Part shown: positions 45,155-53,235 of the stretch, in pieces
Position numbering within the stretch: the first letter of the stretch is position 1
Layout: the number at the start of each line of letters is the position of its first letter
Translations under genes and position numbers: made by a program
Source of the DNA: Fimbriimonas ginsengisoli Gsoil 348
Lineage (GTDB): Bacteria > Armatimonadota > Fimbriimonadia > Fimbriimonadales > Fimbriimonadaceae
DNA length: 64,000 nucleotides
Direction of reading: 5' to 3'
NCBI RefSeq assembly: GCF_000724625.1
Contig: NZ_CP007139.1
Coordinates: forward strand, 2,666,001 to 2,730,000
The notes under the pieces: model-generated
Databases searched by the model: none
Seen by the model: the letters and a program-made list of their open reading frames with translations, nothing else
Told to the model about the DNA's origin: nothing

Positions 45155-46291
45155 ATGTCAATTCTTTGTCGACCGAAGCAGGCGCCCGCGATCGATCTGC
45201 TTAAGCCACGCCGCCGCCACTTATCGCAGGCACGTTCCAAGCCGTATCATCTGGAACCTGTGGAACTGTTGTTCGAACTCGAAAAACTCAGCAGTCCCGA
45301 TTCCAGGGTGGCGGAGGAGGCTCTTTACCGGATTCGCCCGACCATAGAGCGACATCTTGTCGGGTACTTGCGCGGATGGCAAATATCGGGCGACGACCTC
45401 GACGACGTGAAGGCCGGCACGATTACGAACATTTGGAAGGCCAGGGGGGGGCTGACGTTTCGGAGCGAGGGAGAGTGGTGGAGGTACGTCTTTACCACCG
45501 CTAAGAGACTTACGCTCGCCAAGTTGAAAGAGCCAAAACCGGGGCCGCTCGAGACCGACATCTCGGAGGCGGAGGCCGCTGTCGTCGATATTGTAGTGCG
45601 TCATCGGGACCGCTTGTATCAAGCCGCAGACGAACTCTGGCTCGGTCGAGCCCCGGGCGTCGACGAAAGCGAGTGGCGAAAGCGGATACTTGCCGTCCAG
45701 TTTTTTTACTTGCACGGGTTGCCTTGGGATGCCGTCGCCGAGATCGCGGGGCTTAAGCCGTCCGACCGAGCCCAGCTCGATGCATGGCTTTTGCAAGTGT
45801 GCAACCTCTTGGGAACGGCGTTCACCATCCTGTGCCTGCCGAACGCCAAGCTCGTAGAAATGCTGCTTGAATCAAGCGGACAAAATTGGACGGAGGCCGA
45901 GAGACGGATCGTCGCGTTGCGATACGGCAACGGCCTCCGTACCGAGAAGATCCTCCAAATGGAACCATCGCTGTCGGGGGCCCTCGTCGAGGAAACCGTT
46001 CGGCGATGCCGGGAGTTCCTCCCATTTACCGCCTCTGCTTTGGAAATGCGGGATGCCTTTTCTAAGGTGCCGCGTCAAGAGGCGGCGTTTTCGGCTCCCG
46101 ACCTGTGGAAGCGGCTAGTTTTTCAGTATTGCTATCAGTTCGAATTGCCCCAGAAGCAAATCATGGAAAGAACCGAGCCGCCCGCCGGTGTCTTCGGCTA
46201 CCGCCTGACGGAGGGAACGCTCAATATGTGGACCAGCGGTGAGCGCCTCTCCGGTCAGCTTGCGAAATATCTAAAGCGAGGAAATCCTTGA
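45155..46291 (+). CDS. Atypical sigma-70-like factor
   Basis: A 378-residue protein, twice the size of usual ECF sigma factors. Region 2 is recognisable at about 58-125 (RHLVGYLRGWQISGDDLDDVKAGTITNIW, then WWRYVFTTAKRLTLAKLK). Further on, two region-4-like helix-turn-helix segments follow (GLPWDAVAEIAGL near 190-205 and WTEAERRIVALRYGNGLRTEKIL near 245-270). The C-terminal 100 residues are unassigned. It overlaps the next gene by 4 bp (TTGA), suggesting a sigma/partner pair. Upstream DNA (45080-45150) is unusually AT-rich. Confidence 0.65.
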   Translation: MSILCRPKQAPAIDLLKPRRRHLSQARSKPYHLEPVELLFELEKLSSPDSRVAEEALYRIRPTIERHLVGYLRGWQISGDDLDDVKAGTITNIWKARGGLTFRSEGEWWRYVFTTAKRLTLAKLKEPKPGPLETDISEAEAAVVDIVVRHRDRLYQAADELWLGRAPGVDESEWRKRILAVQFFYLHGLPWDAVAEIAGLKPSDRAQLDAWLLQVCNLLGTAFTILCLPNAKLVEMLLESSGQNWTEAERRIVALRYGNGLRTEKILQMEPSLSGALVEETVRRCREFLPFTASALEMRDAFSKVPRQEAAFSAPDLWKRLVFQYCYQFELPQKQIMERTEPPAGVFGYRLTEGTLNMWTSGERLSGQLAKYLKRGNP

Positions 46292-47367
46292 GCCCGAGCG
46301 ATGACATGGACCTCGGACCCGAGGCGATCCGAATGATCGAAGCGATCCTTCGGTCGACCCCGCCCGGTACCGAGCCGGAAATATCTCCCCTCGCCTTGGC
46401 CCGCTTCGCCATGGGTTGGTCCAATCGGGAAGAGTCGAAAGACGTCATCGATTGGCTAACCCGGAATGAGTCGGGACGTAAACGGTTGATCGGATTAAGA
46501 GATGAGATCTCCCGGGGCGAACTCATAGCCCCCGAGTTGAGGGAGATCGTTTACGGGGCTTTGCCATCGGAGTTCGAGCAGGTTCGGCGAGTTACTCAAT
46601 CCGGTGCGCCACTGGATGCGGTACGCCGCATCCTTGCCGGGGAGTCGCACGTCGTGCGGGGGATCTTCGCGGAAATGGGGCAACGCCTTTCGAGACCGGC
46701 CGCTTCGTTCCTCGCGTTTCGCGGTGCAGAGCCAACCGGTAGTCCCGACCGGCTAACCGTCTCGGAAACCGTGATCGAGCCGTCCGGCGACATTGTCGCC
46801 CACGCCCGAGGGCTCGGCCCGCAATGGGAGGGCCACACGCTCGCCTTACTGTTTCTGGATCCGGTTTCCGGTTCGGTCACGTTAGGAGATGCCTCGGTTC
46901 GGAGCGGCGACTGGCAGCTTCGAGTTCCGGATTTTGCCAGCCTCTTCTCGATTGAGGCGACTGCGCTACCAGTTACCCGTTTCCAATTGCAGGAAGGGAC
47001 GGCGGCTCCCCGGGGCGCTTCCGAGATCCATTGGTCGGTGACCGTGGAGTTGGCGAACGGAGAGGAGTTGTGGCTATCGATCCCCTCCACCGGCGATCCG
47101 TTCGTCGAAGCTTCGGATGAGGAAGGGAAGGGGCGATTGGTCCTTCCTTTGTCGATTTCCCCCGAGATCGCCGCTTCGTACGCAGGCTTCGTCCTACACG
47201 CCTACTTGGTGCTCGCTCCTCGCCCGCTGCACCTCGGTAGTCAACCAATCGACCGGGTCGCAGCCGACGGCAGGTTCGTCTGTTCGCTCGACATCCCCCC
47301 CGGGCCAGTCCCCATGGAGGCATTGTCCTTGCGGCTCGTTGAACGCCGGGAATCAGGCCGCCGGTAG
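46288..47367 (+). CDS. Partner protein of the sigma-like factor
   Basis: A 359-residue soluble protein. The N-terminal 120 residues are helical (LARFAMGWSNREESKDVIDWLTRNES), where anti-sigma factors normally hold their sigma-binding domain, but no zinc motif (HxxxCxxC) is present. The rest is a beta-rich domain (DGRFVCSLDIPPGPVPMEALSLRLVE). Translational coupling with the sigma-like gene suggests an anti-sigma or target role; this rests on position only. TTG start. Confidence 0.6.
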   Translation: MSPSDDMDLGPEAIRMIEAILRSTPPGTEPEISPLALARFAMGWSNREESKDVIDWLTRNESGRKRLIGLRDEISRGELIAPELREIVYGALPSEFEQVRRVTQSGAPLDAVRRILAGESHVVRGIFAEMGQRLSRPAASFLAFRGAEPTGSPDRLTVSETVIEPSGDIVAHARGLGPQWEGHTLALLFLDPVSGSVTLGDASVRSGDWQLRVPDFASLFSIEATALPVTRFQLQEGTAAPRGASEIHWSVTVELANGEELWLSIPSTGDPFVEASDEEGKGRLVLPLSISPEIAASYAGFVLHAYLVLAPRPLHLGSQPIDRVAADGRFVCSLDIPPGPVPMEALSLRLVERRESGRR

Positions 47368-47372
47368 GGTGG

Positions 47373-47419
47373 GCTTCCCTGGCGAGAAACTCCGGATAGG
47401 GATTTCTCACCAGGGAAGC
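47373..47419. terminator. Bidirectional terminator
   Basis: 17-nt arms with one mismatch (GCTTCCCTGGCGAGAAA at 47373-47389, complement at 47403-47419) lie between converging genes. Confidence 0.65.
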
Positions 47420-47467
47420 AAAGTTCCGCTGACCGTAATGGCGGCGTTGAGCTGGCCGTCACTGCCA

Positions 47468-48502
47468 CTAAACTTGTGGCGTCGCTTGCGGGTTAATGAC
47501 GGGCGGAGTCGTGCCGCAGGGGTAGTAGCACTTGCAAATGATGTCGTCCATGATGAATTGACCCGGAACCGCCGGATCCTCGTAAACATGAACGTTGCAG
47601 CAAGTGACACACGCGTCGTCGGTGGCGCTGAGACGCTCCACGAAAACGTGAGGTAAATCCTCCTGGCTTCTGCGAGCAAATCCGATCGGTGGTTGGGCCG
47701 CCACTTGGAGCGCGGTCATGGGGGCGGCTCGTACCTGGACTCCTTGCTGAGGAGTGGTCAAAGAAGAATCGCCCTGCTCGACCTCGATCGCGGCCAGGCG
47801 GTCCTTTAACTTGTGGCTCATCTGCAGGCACTCCACGATGAATTCAGCCCGGTTACGGGCCGCCGGCTTGATTCCCAGAGGATCGGCAGGGTCGACCACT
47901 TTCGCCATCCCTTCTACGGTTCGGGCTTTCAGGTCGAAGTGGAGGGTCCCGGTTCGGCTTCCGTTGCCGGGCATAAAGCCCAGGACGCTCTTAGTGAGCT
48001 CCCCGTTGTACAGTTCACCCGCGCCTTTCGGAGGCCAATAGAAGATGGTCACGATGCTCGTGCAAAACGCAAACTCGGCGTAAAATCCGCCGTTTTCGGT
48101 GGCCTTTTCGACGACGTCTGGAGGAGGGCCGGCATTCCCCCCTGCACCCGCGTCCGGGTTGAAATCTAGGAAAGTGAGGCCCGTGTCGTCGATGGGGGCC
48201 GTCATTAAGAAGTTCTCGACGGCAAGGTAGGTGCGGGTGTTCTTGTCCTGCCGGTGCGTCGGGCCGGGGCGGAGGATAGCCGTTACCGGGCCGCGCAGCC
48301 GCCACATCGGCGTGTCCTGGCCCTTGTCCCAATCGAGTTGCTGCGTAAGCATAAAGTCGACCGGATCACAGAGGAAGTCCACGAACTGGCTCCAGTCAGT
48401 GCTGAAATAGATAAGGGAGTGCTCCGTTCGCCCCGGTTCATAGTCTAGAGGTAGGACGGCGGCATAGCGTACGGGCAACGGTGCTGCAACAGGATTTGGC
48501 AT
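47468..48502 (-). CDS. Hypothetical protein with Cys-rich C-terminus
   Basis: A 344-residue protein without signal peptide or membrane helix. The N-terminal 230 residues are mixed alpha/beta with no recognised motif. A coiled segment (about 225-250) precedes a C-terminal tail with clustered cysteines (CVTCCNVHVYED, then CKCYYPCGTTPP) that could bind a metal. ATG start with GGAG 9 nt upstream. It converges on the sigma-like operon and may be its target, but no shared promoter element was found. Confidence 0.6.
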   Translation of the reverse strand: MPNPVAAPLPVRYAAVLPLDYEPGRTEHSLIYFSTDWSQFVDFLCDPVDFMLTQQLDWDKGQDTPMWRLRGPVTAILRPGPTHRQDKNTRTYLAVENFLMTAPIDDTGLTFLDFNPDAGAGGNAGPPPDVVEKATENGGFYAEFAFCTSIVTIFYWPPKGAGELYNGELTKSVLGFMPGNGSRTGTLHFDLKARTVEGMAKVVDPADPLGIKPAARNRAEFIVECLQMSHKLKDRLAAIEVEQGDSSLTTPQQGVQVRAAPMTALQVAAQPPIGFARRSQEDLPHVFVERLSATDDACVTCCNVHVYEDPAVPGQFIMDDIICKCYYPCGTTPPVINPQATPQV

Positions 48503-48656
48503 GGTAAATCTCCGGCGGGCCGAACATGGATTCGATTTCCTAATCAGCCCCCAACCTATTGGTCGATCCCGTTACTTTATTCTAAGAGCATTGCAAAACT
48601 GATCCATTAGTTGCCTAATATGGAGGGAGCCCCCAAAAGCCCGCTTTCTTACTTGG

Positions 48657-49580
48657 ATGGACGCAGACGAGGGATACGCTTCGAAATTGCAAGAATTCTA
48701 TCGATTGGTGACAGTCAGTTGTCACCAATCGGTCGCTAACCTGTTCTTCGTGATCGACATTGAAGAGCTTCGGCGTAGGAGATTTCGGAACTGGCGACAG
48801 GATGGCGAACGAAAGGTAGAGAATCCCGAGCAAGCCTCGGCGTTTATCCAAGAGGTGGGAATCACCACCCTGTACGCGGCGTCTCCCGAGTTTCCCAGCC
48901 TCTACCAAGCGCACATGGGCGACCCGAATCCCCCAAACTTCGCTTCTTGGGACTCCCCTAGCGGCTATGTCTACACGTGGCGTTGGGAACTGGGCCGTCC
49001 GCACGTCGCTTTTTATGGAGTCGTCGTCGCCAAGAAGCCGACGTGGGTCGCGTTCGACCGGCTGCCCACGGTCTTGGGAGCGCTGATGGAGCGCCGAACC
49101 CCCAAGCAGCTTTACGCCGCCGGCGAACTCTCTGCCGACGCTTACCGGCTAGCTCAAGCGTACGAAGGCACGGGCGGGCTCCTCTCTACAAAAGAGCTCC
49201 GAGCCCGAGGCGGGTTTGAGAAAGGGAAGGAAAGCCGCGCAGCTTACTTAAAGGCTGTCGATGAGCTCGATGCCCGGCTCTGGCTTGCCAAGCGGTGCGG
49301 AATGGAGGACGGGGGAGACGAAATGAGCCACGCGCTCGTCACCGCCCACTATTCGGACGCGGCCTCGGCCGCAATGAAGCTCGACCCCGTCGAAGCGCTC
49401 GCGGATCTGCTGGCGGAGGTCATCCGCCACTCCGTCTACCTCGACCCCAAACCTATCTCCCGCCACCTCCGGATTCGAGCTCAGACATTCGACGCCTCGC
49501 TTCTCCACTTAGAAGACAAAGGTGTTGCTCATCGACAGATCATTGGAAATCGAACGCTTTACATCCCTCCCAACTGCTAA
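48657..49580 (+). CDS. Conserved hypothetical (possibly AlkZ/winged-helix related)
   Basis: A 307-residue soluble protein. The region FIQEVGITTLYAASPEFPSLYQAHMGD followed by YTWRWELG and VAFYGVVVAKKPTWV resembles proteins annotated as AlkZ-related or winged-helix DNA-binding. I cannot confirm this, and no glycosylase motif (QxQ) is visible. The C-terminal stop lies inside a heptamer tandem repeat, so the last residues are set by that repeat. ATG start with no ribosome-binding site. Confidence 0.55.
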   Translation: MDADEGYASKLQEFYRLVTVSCHQSVANLFFVIDIEELRRRRFRNWRQDGERKVENPEQASAFIQEVGITTLYAASPEFPSLYQAHMGDPNPPNFASWDSPSGYVYTWRWELGRPHVAFYGVVVAKKPTWVAFDRLPTVLGALMERRTPKQLYAAGELSADAYRLAQAYEGTGGLLSTKELRARGGFEKGKESRAAYLKAVDELDARLWLAKRCGMEDGGDEMSHALVTAHYSDAASAAMKLDPVEALADLLAEVIRHSVYLDPKPISRHLRIRAQTFDASLLHLEDKGVAHRQIIGNRTLYIPPNC

Positions 49581-49606
49581 CTGCTAACTGCTAACCGCTA
49601 ACTGCC
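49572..49606. repeat. Heptamer tandem repeat
   Basis: Five consecutive 7-bp units (AACTGCT three times, then AACCGCT and AACTGCC) span the stop codon of the preceding gene and the gap to the VOC gene. Confidence 0.8.
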
Positions 49607-49621
49607 AACCCAAAAAAAGCC

Positions 49622-50020
49622 ATGAAACCGAGACTAGACATGATCGGACTCACCGTCCACGACATGGCGGAATCGATCCGCTTCTATCGCACCCTTGGAC
49701 TCGACATCCCCGACCCCGACGGCGGCCCGTACCACGACGTTACGCTCGAGGGCGGTATCCGCCTCTCTTGGAATTCGGTCGAGATGATGCGAGAGATCGA
49801 ACCGGATTGGAAGGAGCCGACCGGCCAACGGATGACGCTCGCATTTCTATGCGAATCCTCCGCCCAAGTCGATACCCGGCACCAAGCCTTGGTCGACGCC
49901 GGCTTCACCAGCCACAAAGCCCCCTGGGACGCCTTCTGGGGCCAACACTACGCCCAAGTCCTCGACCCCGACGGCAACATCGTCGACCTCTTCTCCCCTA
50001 TCGAGCCGCAACCCCTATAG
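49622..50020 (+). CDS. VOC/glyoxalase-fold protein
   Basis: A 132-residue single VOC-domain protein (MIGLTVHDMAESIRFYRTLGLDIP at the start, QVLDPDGNIVDLFSP at the end). It belongs to the glyoxalase/bleomycin-resistance/dioxygenase superfamily; the substrate is unknown. An A-rich stretch precedes the ATG. Confidence 0.85.
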   Translation: MKPRLDMIGLTVHDMAESIRFYRTLGLDIPDPDGGPYHDVTLEGGIRLSWNSVEMMREIEPDWKEPTGQRMTLAFLCESSAQVDTRHQALVDAGFTSHKAPWDAFWGQHYAQVLDPDGNIVDLFSPIEPQPL

Positions 50021-50203
50021 ACTGCGGTGGCTTGCCACCGCTTTTTGTAAGCGAGCCTGCGGGCGTGACGACAGACCCCTGCCGATCTCAATACCGCCCT
50101 AAAAACCAACGTCTCTGTGTGAGCCGGCCGTGAGTATCTCGGGCTGCCCTAGGTGAACGAGCCTAACCCCGACCAATAACAAAAACAAAAAACCGTTAAA
50201 CCC

Positions 50204-50251
50204 TTGGAAACTGACGACACTTGTCGTAAACTCTCCGACGACAGGTGTCGT
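50204..50251 (+). promoter_or_regulatory. Promoter with twin BlaI-type operators
   Basis: TTGGAA (50204-50209), 17 bp, TAAACT (50227-50232). Two 14-bp dyads of the form ACGACA-NN-TGTCGT lie at 50214-50227 and 50238-50251, 24 bp apart centre to centre. They overlap the -10 region and the transcription start. The pattern matches the TACANNTGTA-type operators of BlaI/MecI/CopY repressors. Confidence 0.8.
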
Positions 50252-50253
50252 CC

Positions 50254-50643
50254 ATGCGAAAGACAAGCGTTGGTGAGGCGGAGCTTAGGCTCCTTAGTTA
50301 CGTTGCGGAACACGGTCCTGCTACCGTGCGGGCGGTTTGGGACGGATATGGGCGGAGCCAAGGTTACGTCCGCACTACCGTTCAGCAGATGATGGAGCGG
50401 CTCCTCAAGAAAGGGCTGCTTGAGCGAAACGCCTCGTCCGAAGGGCTTCAGTACCACACGGTGAGCCCCAAGGCCGGCCTCCTCAGAGGCGCGGTCGACC
50501 GATTTGTAACCGAGTCGCTTGGCGGTTCCGTCAGCCCGTTCGTGCAGTTTCTCACGGATGCTCGAGAGCTTTCGGACGAAGACTTCGCCGCTCTGAGCGA
50601 CCTGGTGGAACGCCTTCGGCAAGAGCGAGGAGTTCAGCCGTGA
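50254..50643 (+). CDS. BlaI/MecI-family repressor
   Basis: A 129-residue winged-helix repressor: GEAELRLLSYVAEHGPATVRAVWDGY then YVRTTVQQMMERLLKKGLLER is the BlaI DNA-binding pattern. The C-terminal helices would form the dimer and contain the site cleaved on induction. Twin operators precede it. ATG 50254 chosen because relatives begin near here. The stop overlaps the antirepressor start (GTGA). Confidence 0.88.
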   Translation: MRKTSVGEAELRLLSYVAEHGPATVRAVWDGYGRSQGYVRTTVQQMMERLLKKGLLERNASSEGLQYHTVSPKAGLLRGAVDRFVTESLGGSVSPFVQFLTDARELSDEDFAALSDLVERLRQERGVQP

Positions 50644-52328
50644 TCGGCGATCAGCTCATCCAAGCCGCTCTTCAGGGCACTGTCGGGGTTATAGCAGTGG
50701 GGGCGGTCACTCGACTGATCCCCTCTCTTCGGCCCAACGTTCGATGCTGGCTGTGGCGATTGGCGGCGGTTAAGTTCGGCCTCGGATTGATCGGCGCCGT
50801 CGCGATTCCAATCCTGAGCCCGGAACCCTTATCGCTTCCTGCCGATACGGCGCCGATCTCGATGCAAAGTTCGCCGGGACCTCTTACGATCGCCCCGCAC
50901 GTTGCTCACGCGACCTCGACGCCGGATACCGGCGGGGTGCTCTTGTCAATTTGGCTCATCGGAGCGGCCATGGCCCTTGTGCGGCTTGTCTTCCAAGTCG
51001 TGTGGGCAAAACGGCTATTGGCGGCCGTGAACCAGGAAACCCAAGTGATCCGTGGGATCCGGGTTAGTCGTCACCGGTCCGTCTCGACTCCAATGCTGGT
51101 GGGCTGGGTTTCACCAACCATTCTCCTGCCCACAACCATGAATTACGACCACGCCGAGGCCGCTCTCGCGCATGAAATCGCTCACGCGAGGCGATACGAC
51201 GCCGTCTGGGCAGTGATCATGTCTTTCCTTGGCGCCGCCTTCTGGTGGATGCCCACTTTTTGGATTGCCCGCTGGAAGGCCCAAGAAGAAGCAGAGCTCG
51301 CCTGCGACGAGTTCGCCATCCGCGATACCTCTTGTTCGCCAGACACCTACGCAGAAATGCTACTCCGGTACTCCGGCAACCGCCACCGAGCCGTTTCGCA
51401 AGCCCTATCCGGCCCCGCCCGATCCCTCAAAAGGAGGATTCTTGCGATGCAAACCTTAGATCGTCGAACGCCCCGATATGCCCTAGCACTTGTCCTGCCG
51501 GTTGTTCTCGCGTTGGTCCCATGGACCGCTGTCGCCCGCCCTACGAAGCCCCCCGAAGCCGGATCACAACCATCGATTGTCACCCAATGGAGTCAGTATC
51601 TCCTCGGCGAATCTTGGGTCCAATCCGAATTGAAGGTCACGGATGAGGAGCGCGGCAGGCTGGCCACGATAAACGAAGACTTCATGCGCCGGATTCGCGA
51701 TCTTGGGAACAAGCTGGCAGACATGACCAAGCGGCAAGTCAGCAATCGCGACCGATACGCTTACGACGTCCCTGTTCGGACAAAAATCTTTACGGACCTC
51801 CGCGACGGATCCCTCGCCCTATTGACGGACGAGCAACGCGGGCGGCTGCGGCAGCTTGCGACGCAATACATCGGCGAGCACGCTTTGACGTCGCCGCCCG
51901 TCGCTGCGGAAGCAAAGCTTTCGCCAGACACGTCCGCGGAGATCAAGCACTTGAGCGAGAAGTATCAAGCCCAGATCAAGGAGCTTAAAGCCTCGCTATT
52001 CGTTATGGCGTCTTCTCACGACGAGCGAAAGCTCACTCCCACCGAACGCAAGCGATACAATTTGCTCAAGAAGCAGCTTCTCGAGGCATCGGGTTCCCAC
52101 CGGCAACGACTCTTTACAGAGTATTGGCGGCTTGAGATGAAGACCGTTCCACGCGCAAGGCCCCGTACGCAGGAAGACGTGGATCGTGTCCGCCTCCAGG
52201 GATTGCAGGTGAAAGCCGCGTGGAACGAGGCGATCCGAAAGGTTCTCAAACCAGATGAGAGAAGCCGCTGGGAGGCGATGTTGGGAAAGCGAATCCCTAT
52301 GAAACGGCTCCCCTACTCATGGGAGTGA
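50640..52328 (+). CDS. BlaR1/MecR1-like M56 peptidase sensor
   Basis: A 562-residue membrane zinc protease. Transmembrane helices lie at about 10-60, 98-125 and 273-298; the gluzincin motif is HEIAHARR (His178, Glu179, His182). Instead of a penicillin-binding sensor domain, the exported part (about 315-562) is helical and Spy/CpxP-like (VTDEERGRLATINEDFMRRI, LLTDEQRGRLRQL). The signal is therefore probably envelope or protein stress rather than beta-lactam. Coupled to the BlaI gene; no effector gene follows in the operon. GTG start. Confidence 0.88.
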   Translation: MIGDQLIQAALQGTVGVIAVGAVTRLIPSLRPNVRCWLWRLAAVKFGLGLIGAVAIPILSPEPLSLPADTAPISMQSSPGPLTIAPHVAHATSTPDTGGVLLSIWLIGAAMALVRLVFQVVWAKRLLAAVNQETQVIRGIRVSRHRSVSTPMLVGWVSPTILLPTTMNYDHAEAALAHEIAHARRYDAVWAVIMSFLGAAFWWMPTFWIARWKAQEEAELACDEFAIRDTSCSPDTYAEMLLRYSGNRHRAVSQALSGPARSLKRRILAMQTLDRRTPRYALALVLPVVLALVPWTAVARPTKPPEAGSQPSIVTQWSQYLLGESWVQSELKVTDEERGRLATINEDFMRRIRDLGNKLADMTKRQVSNRDRYAYDVPVRTKIFTDLRDGSLALLTDEQRGRLRQLATQYIGEHALTSPPVAAEAKLSPDTSAEIKHLSEKYQAQIKELKASLFVMASSHDERKLTPTERKRYNLLKKQLLEASGSHRQRLFTEYWRLEMKTVPRARPRTQEDVDRVRLQGLQVKAAWNEAIRKVLKPDERSRWEAMLGKRIPMKRLPYSWE

Positions 52329-52339
52329 CGCAAATGGAA

Positions 52340-52371
52340 AAGGTCCCTGAGAGATTTCTCTCAGGGACCTT
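52340..52371 (-). terminator. Rho-independent terminator of rplA
   Basis: A perfect 14-bp stem (AAGGTCCCTGAGAG / CTCTCAGGGACCTT), 4-nt loop and a TTTT run on the minus strand lie just past the rplA stop. It also sits after the M56 gene on the other strand. Confidence 0.85.
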
Positions 52372-52377
52372 CGAGCC

Positions 52378-53097
52378 TTACGCTGCGTACTTGCTGGCGA
52401 GGGCGATGTCGACCGGGATGCCGGGGCCCATGCTGGCGCTGACGGTGATCGAGCGGATGTATCGACCCTTGGCGCCGGCCGGCTTGGCTTTGAGCAGGGC
52501 GTTGAGACCGACGCGGAAGTTCTCGAGAAGCTGCTCGTCGGTGAAATTCACCTTGCCGATGCCGAGGTGGACGACGCCGGCTTTGTCGGCGCGATACTCG
52601 ACGCGGGTAGCGCCCTTGATTTCGCGGACGGCGGCGGCGATGTTGTTCGTTACCGTGCCGTTGCGCTTGTTCGGAGTGCGCGGGCCGAGCAGTCGGCCAA
52701 CCTTACCGATCTGCGGAGCCATCTCTTCGGTGGCGAGCAGGACGTCGAAGTCTCGGAAGCCGCCTTGGATCTGGGCGATCAATTCGTCGCCGCCAACCGT
52801 ATCGGCGCCCGCCTCTTCCGCCGCCGCCGCGAGATCGCCGCGAGCGAGGACGGCTACCTTGCGGATCTTGCCGGTGCCGTGGGGCAGATTGGTGATGCCG
52901 CGAACGTTCTGGTCACCCTTACGAGGGTCGATTCCGAGCTTGACCGCGAGGTCCACGCTCTCGACGAACTTTGCGGTTGCGGTCTCCTTCACCTTGGCGA
53001 GGGCCGGAACGATGTCGAGGGTTACGTCCTTGTCGACGGTCTTGGCGATGGCCTCGAAGCGAGGCGAATGGGGGGCTTTTCGAATGTTCTTACGCAA
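52378..53097 (-). CDS. rplA: 50S ribosomal protein L1
   Basis: A 239-residue ribosomal protein L1, which binds 23S rRNA at the L1 stalk and controls tRNA release from the E site. Recognisable blocks are NVRGITNLPHGTGK, GGDELIAQIQGGF, VGRLLGPRTPNKRNGTVT and IRSITVSASMGPGIPVD. I chose TTG 53097, which has AAGGTG 9 nt upstream and yields the usual N-terminus. L1 normally follows rplK (L11) in an operon; here it stands alone with a divergent peptidase gene upstream. Confidence 0.95.
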   Translation of the reverse strand: MRKNIRKAPHSPRFEAIAKTVDKDVTLDIVPALAKVKETATAKFVESVDLAVKLGIDPRKGDQNVRGITNLPHGTGKIRKVAVLARGDLAAAAEEAGADTVGGDELIAQIQGGFRDFDVLLATEEMAPQIGKVGRLLGPRTPNKRNGTVTNNIAAAVREIKGATRVEYRADKAGVVHLGIGKVNFTDEQLLENFRVGLNALLKAKPAGAKGRYIRSITVSASMGPGIPVDIALASKYAA

Positions 53098-53183
53098 TGG
53101 ATTTTCACCTTGTGGTGCAGGCGGACAGCAAGCCATCCTCCCACGAGTGCCACCGATTGTACCCGTTCGTGCCCACCCGCCCC

Positions 53184-53222
53184 CAAACGCCCAACGCCGT
53201 AACGCCTCAACGCCTAACGACC
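53184..53222. repeat. Degenerate heptamer/octamer repeat (AACGCC)
   Basis: Successive AACGCC-containing units (AAACGCC, CAACGCC, GTAACGCC, TCAACGCC) occupy the gap between rplA and the S41 peptidase gene. The core matches the larger array at 60091-60160. Confidence 0.65.
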
Positions 53223-53235
53223 GTATCTAATACCG

